Position numbers and translations under genes: made by a program. Source: RXIX01 sp003989075 (GTDB taxonomy: Bacteria > Pseudomonadota > Gammaproteobacteria > Competibacterales > Competibacteraceae). Taken from it: 8,827 bases of DNA. The DNA lies in assembly GCA_029780415.1 (NCBI GenBank), contig JAKOYN010000109.1, positions 1 through 8,827 on the forward strand. The letters run 5' to 3'. Each line of letters opens with the position of its first letter. Position 1 is the first letter of the stretch. Under the pieces are notes generated by a model. The model made no database searches and was not told where the DNA came from. It saw only the letters and a program-made list of their open reading frames with translations. Positions 6,431 through 8,827 of the stretch are shown here, in pieces.

Positions 6431-7368
6431 GATGCTTCCTCCGTTCCCAGCAACAGTTCGATGCAACGCTGCTCCAAATCGGCGCCTTCCGGTATCAATT
6501 CGCACAAACCCCAGCCGGCGGCCACGGCCTGCTCAACCAGCATCCGCGCCAAATTCGCGCCAGCCGCATGGCGCAAACGGAAACGGCCCCGACCCAGCGG
6601 CTCCACTGCGATCACACCGGGCAATGCGGCCAATGCCGTCAGCGGCGGCGACGTCTCGAAACCCACACGCAGTGCGGTAGTCAAATCACCACGCTCCAGC
6701 TCAGCCAGCGCACCCGCATAAACCAGCCGGCCATCGCGCATGATCTGGACATGCGTGCAGACTGCACGCACCTCGGCCAGGCGGTGCGTGGAGAAAATAA
6801 CGCCGTGATCGCGGCCCAGTTCGCGGATGAGCTGGTGCAATTCGGCAACCTGCAGCGGATCAAGGCCGGTGGTCGGTTCATCGAGCAGCAGCAGTGGCGG
6901 ATCATGGAGTAGCGTCTGGGCAATGCCGACCCGCTGTTGATAACCGCGCGAGAGGTGACCAATCAGGCGGCGTTGCACCGCTTCGAGTCCGCAGCGGGCC
7001 AGGGTATCGGCCACGGCCCGGCGACTGGCCGTGCGACTTAAGCCATGCAGACGCGCGCTGAACCACAGTTGTTCCTCGACGCGCAGTTCGCGGTACAGCG
7101 GCGGCGGCTCGGGCAGATAGCCGAGCGCCTGGCGAGCCGGGCGCGGCTGATCGAACAGGTCGGCGCCGTTGATCACGATCCGTCCCGCATCCGGCGCCAG
7201 TACACCGGCCAACATGCGCAGGGTAGTAGACTTGCCGGCGCCGTTAGGGCCAAGCCAGCCGAGCACTTGCCCACGCTGCAGGCTAAAACTGACCGACTCG
7301 ACCGCATGCAGTGCGCCAAAGCGGCGGCTCAAGTTATCGACCTGCAGCACGGTAGGCGGTGCGTTCAT
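6427..7368 (-). CDS. ABC transporter ATP-binding protein, GldA-like
   Basis: A 313-residue cytoplasmic ATPase. Walker A is GPNGAGKST (40-48), the Q-loop region is GYLPEPPPLY with Glu87 in place of Gln (common in the GldA/NosF type), the signature is LSRGYQQRV (139-147), Walker B is LLLLDEPTTGLD (159-170), and the H-loop His is 195 in STHRL. A C-terminal extension of about 90 residues follows the nucleotide-binding domain, as in drug-export and Gld-type ATPases (DrrA-like). The ATG at 7368 (MNAPPTV) is chosen because the frame further upstream, back to 7512, gives a non-conserved leader that runs into the divergent psiE gene; a weak GAAG precedes it. It is the first gene of the operon and drives the permease through ATP hydrolysis. 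Substrate unknown. Confidence 0.93.
   Translation of the reverse strand: MNAPPTVLQVDNLSRRFGALHAVESVSFSLQRGQVLGWLGPNGAGKSTTLRMLAGVLAPDAGRIVINGADLFDQPRPARQALGYLPEPPPLYRELRVEEQLWFSARLHGLSRTASRRAVADTLARCGLEAVQRRLIGHLSRGYQQRVGIAQTLLHDPPLLLLDEPTTGLDPLQVAELHQLIRELGRDHGVIFSTHRLAEVRAVCTHVQIMRDGRLVYAGALAELERGDLTTALRVGFETSPPLTALAALPGVIAVEPLGRGRFRLRHAAGANLARMLVEQAVAAGWGLCELIPEGADLEQRCIELLLGTEEAS
6437..6442 (-). promoter_or_regulatory. Strong ribosome binding site that fixes the TTG start of the permease
   Basis: GGAGGA on the - strand, six bases before the TTG at 6430 and within the last codons of the ATPase gene. It is the main reason to begin the permease at TTG rather than at an ATG 75 bases further upstream inside the ATPase gene. 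Confidence 0.75.
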
Positions 7369-7461
7369 GCTATCTTCAGCGCGCGTCCCGACCGATAGGA
7401 CATTCTCAGCAGCACAATTGAACAAAGCGCCGCCATGGCGACCCGCGTCCAAGAGCGACTC

Positions 7462-7956
7462 ATGAAGAAAGAACCCAACCCGCCCGAATCGATCACCGCC
7501 ATTCCCGACCACGACTCAGCGGATGGACTGCGTATCGATGAGCATGAAGAGCCACTCATCCACTGGCTGCATATCCTGATCCGCTCCTGCGTGCGGATAC
7601 TGGCGATCCTGATGACCCTGGTCATCATGTGGAGCGTCGCCGATGTAGCCTGGGTGCTGTACCAGCGGGCATCCAGCTCACCTCTGGGGCTGCTCAACGT
7701 CAACGATATTCTGGCTTCATTCGGCGCGTTCATGGCGACATTGATCGCAATTGAAATTTTCATGAACATCGTCCTGTATCTGCGCGACGATGTGCTGCAT
7801 GTCAAGCTGGTTTTAGCCACAGCCTTAATGGCCATTGCCCGGAAAGTGATCGTGCTCGACTATAAGGTCGTAGAACCGGAGTATATCTGGGCTACGGCGG
7901 CGGTTATCTTCGCCCTGAGCATTGGCTACTGGCTGGTTGCGAAAAAAAGTTCCTAG
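7462..7956 (+). CDS. psiE: PsiE-family inner-membrane protein
   Basis: A 164-residue protein with a charged N-terminus (about 35 residues) and four predicted membrane helices, near 42-65, 83-107, 112-131 and 142-160. The ARKVIVLDYK motif (127-136) at the end of the third helix is typical of PsiE, the phosphate-starvation-inducible protein of E. coli, whose molecular function is unknown. The ATG at 7462 is taken because AAGAG lies about seven bases before it; an ATG at 7435 in the same frame would add nine residues but lacks a visible ribosome site. The gene is divergent from the ABC ATPase, with 66 to 93 bases between the starts. No Pho box could be read with confidence, so phosphate control is not shown. 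Family assignment is good; using the psiE symbol assumes homology only. Confidence 0.82.
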   Translation: MKKEPNPPESITAIPDHDSADGLRIDEHEEPLIHWLHILIRSCVRILAILMTLVIMWSVADVAWVLYQRASSSPLGLLNVNDILASFGAFMATLIAIEIFMNIVLYLRDDVLHVKLVLATALMAIARKVIVLDYKVVEPEYIWATAAVIFALSIGYWLVAKKSS

Positions 7957-8023
7957 CTGTGCAGAACAGTACCAGTTTGCCGCACGACTTTTTCCATATG
8001 CAACGAACTGTGCTCCAACGCCC

Positions 8024-8052
8024 AAAACAGGAAACCCGCCGGGTGGCGGGTT
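8024..8052 (-). terminator. Rho-independent terminator of rpmB-rpmG
   Basis: An 8-bp perfect stem (AACCCGCC at 8033-8040 with GGCGGGTT at 8045-8052) and a 4-base loop. On the - strand it is followed by TTTCCTGTTTT, a moderately U-rich tail. It lies about 30 bases after the rpmG stop. On the + strand no T-run follows, so it serves rpmG rather than psiE. Confidence 0.78.
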
Positions 8053-8081
8053 CTGGATTCAGACAGCACGGTCAAGGGCGA

Positions 8082-8237
8082 TTACTTGATCTTGGCTTCC
8101 TTGTAAGGGACATGCTTGCGTACGATCGGGTCGTACTTTTTCATCTCCAACTTTTCCGGCGTCGTGCGCTTGTTCTTGGTCGTCGTGTAGAAGTGCCCGG
8201 TGCCAGCCGTGGAAACCAGCTTGATCTTGTCACGCAT
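8082..8237 (-). CDS. rpmG: 50S ribosomal protein L33
   Basis: A 51-residue protein of normal length for L33: MRDKIKLVSTAGTGHFY, then TTTKNKRTTPEKLEMKKYDP, ending HVPYKEAKIK. It is a component of the large ribosomal subunit near the E site. This is the zinc-free form, since the four Cys of the zinc-binding type are absent. A strong GAGGAGG (8246-8252) lies about eight bases before the ATG. The gene follows rpmB after 16 bases, the conserved proteobacterial order, and is closed by a hairpin terminator. Confidence 0.97.
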   Translation of the reverse strand: MRDKIKLVSTAGTGHFYTTTKNKRTTPEKLEMKKYDPIVRKHVPYKEAKIK

Positions 8238-8253
8238 GGGAATTGCCTCCTCG

Positions 8254-8490
8254 TTAAACCTTCTCGCCCTGGGCGCGCAACCGGGCTAGCACCGCATCGA
8301 TGCCCTGCTTATCGATGATGCGCATGCCATGCGAAGAAACCCGCAGCGTCACGAAACGCTGCTCGCTCTCCACCCAGAACCGGTGCTCATGCAGGTTCGG
8401 CAGGAACCGGCGCCGGGTTTTGTTATTAGCGTGGGAGACGTTATTTCCGGTAACAGGCCCCTTACCGGTCACTTGACAAACTCTGGACAT
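8254..8490 (-). CDS. rpmB: 50S ribosomal protein L28
   Basis: A 78-residue protein, the same length as E. coli L28. It starts MSRVCQVTGKGPVTGNNVSH, followed by NNKTRRRFLPNLHEHRFWV and a C-terminal helix. It is an early-assembling large-subunit protein that binds 23S rRNA. The ATG at 8490 is preceded by GGAGAG (8498-8503); an in-frame ATG five codons further upstream is rejected because L28 proteins begin at MSRVC. It is transcribed with rpmG from the promoter at 8562-8590. Confidence 0.97.
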   Translation of the reverse strand: MSRVCQVTGKGPVTGNNVSHANNKTRRRFLPNLHEHRFWVESEQRFVTLRVSSHGMRIIDKQGIDAVLARLRAQGEKV

Positions 8491-8561
8491 CGGAATTCTC
8501 TCCAACCGGCGTAACCGGGATTTACATGTGCAGCTTTGCTTGATGTATCTGCGAATTTTGC

Positions 8562-8590
8562 TTTATAGCAAGTCTTTCCTTGAAAGACAA
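8562..8590 (-). promoter_or_regulatory. Sigma70-type promoter of rpmB-rpmG with nested dyads
   Basis: On the - strand a -35 box TTGTCT (8590-8585) is followed after exactly 17 bases by a -10 box TATAAA (8567-8562), about 70 bases before the rpmB start. A 7-bp perfect inverted repeat, GTCTTTC at 8572-8578 and GAAAGAC at 8582-8588, covers part of the -35 box and the spacer. A second dyad (TTGC/GCAA) flanks the -10 box. The promoter call is good; a regulatory role for the dyads is only possible. Confidence 0.72.
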
Positions 8591-8645
8591 GAAGATAGAA
8601 TGAGTTTACACGGGCAGGGGAAATCAGCTGCCGAATTCGGGGCTT

Positions 8646-8680
8646 ATAAAAGTCGAAACCCCCTTTTTGGGGGGGTTTCG
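8646..8680 (-). terminator. Rho-independent terminator after the 5S rRNA gene
   Basis: A 10-bp perfect stem (CGAAACCCCC at 8654-8663 with GGGGGTTTCG at 8671-8680), a 7-base loop, and on the - strand a following ACTTTTAT tail. It starts ten bases after the 3' end of the 5S gene and should end the rRNA operon. Confidence 0.9.
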
Positions 8681-8689
8681 GGGAGAGGA

Positions 8690-8805
8690 GCCTGGCGATG
8701 ACCGACTTTAGCATGAGTACTCTCACACGATCATAGGCGCTGCGTGGTTTCACGGACGAGTTCGGGATGGGATCGAGTGGTTCCCACGCGCTAAGGTCGC
8801 CAGGC
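8690..8805 (-). rRNA. rrf: 5S ribosomal RNA
   Basis: A 116-base gene on the - strand. The ends form a perfect 9-bp helix I (GCCTGGCGA at 8805-8797 with TCGCCAGGC at 8698-8690). The conserved core is present: GATCCCATCCCGAACTC followed by CGTGAAAC, then GCAGCGCC and a helix IV hairpin GTGAG/CTCAT. The downstream terminator supports its being the last gene of an rRNA operon whose 23S gene lies beyond the right edge; 8806-8827 would be 23S-5S spacer. The exact mature ends are estimated from pairing. Confidence 0.95.
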
Positions 8806-8827
8806 TGAAAGGGGTGTAGGAGGTGCG

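Noticed and set aside
7369..7461. Candidate -35/-10 pairs and a Pho box in the divergent region
   Set aside because: No pair had both acceptable hexamers and 16-18 base spacing, and no direct repeats of the Pho-box kind stood out.
7957..8023. Possible terminator for psiE (A-run before the stop and ACTTTTTCC at about 7986)
   Set aside because: The complementary runs are about 40 bases apart with no compact hairpin, so no terminator is called.
8469..8753. A 94-codon open frame on the - strand
   Set aside because: It runs across the 5S rRNA gene, its terminator and the rpmB promoter, so it cannot be a real protein.

Overview
The window looks like the chromosome of a GC-rich gammaproteobacterium. 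The protein sequences, rpmB-rpmG beside an rRNA operon, a Fpg-type mutM and a PsiE homologue all fit this. Nothing in the window fixes the genus. A Chromatiales- or Competibacter-like lineage would be compatible, but that is only an impression. There are ten protein genes, one 5S rRNA gene and almost no empty sequence.

Left part (about 1-2968, + strand): three genes read in the same direction, separated by 50 and 21 bases. They are the 3' part of an HD-GYP cyclic-di-GMP phosphodiesterase-like gene that starts before the window, a stand-alone cyclic-nucleotide-binding-domain protein without a DNA-binding domain, and a probably exported 450-residue protein of unknown function. The last protein ends in a Pro/Ala/Thr-rich tail built from a perfect 69-bp tandem duplication. 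They look like one transcription unit, perhaps a nucleotide second-messenger module with an envelope protein attached.

Middle (2979-7368, - strand): a very tightly packed operon reading right to left. It encodes an ABC ATPase (GldA-like), an ABC-2 permease (GldF-like, TTG start), a GldG-family membrane-anchored auxiliary protein, a small DUF4340-like membrane-anchored protein, and mutM (formamidopyrimidine-DNA glycosylase). Neighbouring genes overlap or are 1-5 bases apart, so the DNA-repair gene is probably transcribed, and partly translated, from the ABC-transporter message. mutM converges on the left-hand unit with 10 bases between the two stop codons.

Right part (7462-8827): a psiE-family membrane protein gene lies divergent from the ABC operon on the + strand. 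After it, on the - strand, comes rpmB-rpmG (ribosomal proteins L28 and L33) with a good sigma70-type promoter and a hairpin terminator. The window ends with a 5S rRNA gene and its terminator, which form the 3' end of an rRNA operon continuing past the right edge. In E. coli the order is rpmB-rpmG-mutM. Here psiE and the whole ABC operon sit between rpmG and mutM while all three keep the same strand.

No CRISPR array, insertion sequence, phage gene or tRNA was seen. Nothing here is clearly a new defence or mobile system. The points most worth a second look are the HD-GYP/cNMP-binding/exported-protein trio, the tandem-repeat tail, the coupling of mutM to the Gld-like transporter, and the nested dyads in the rpmB promoter.
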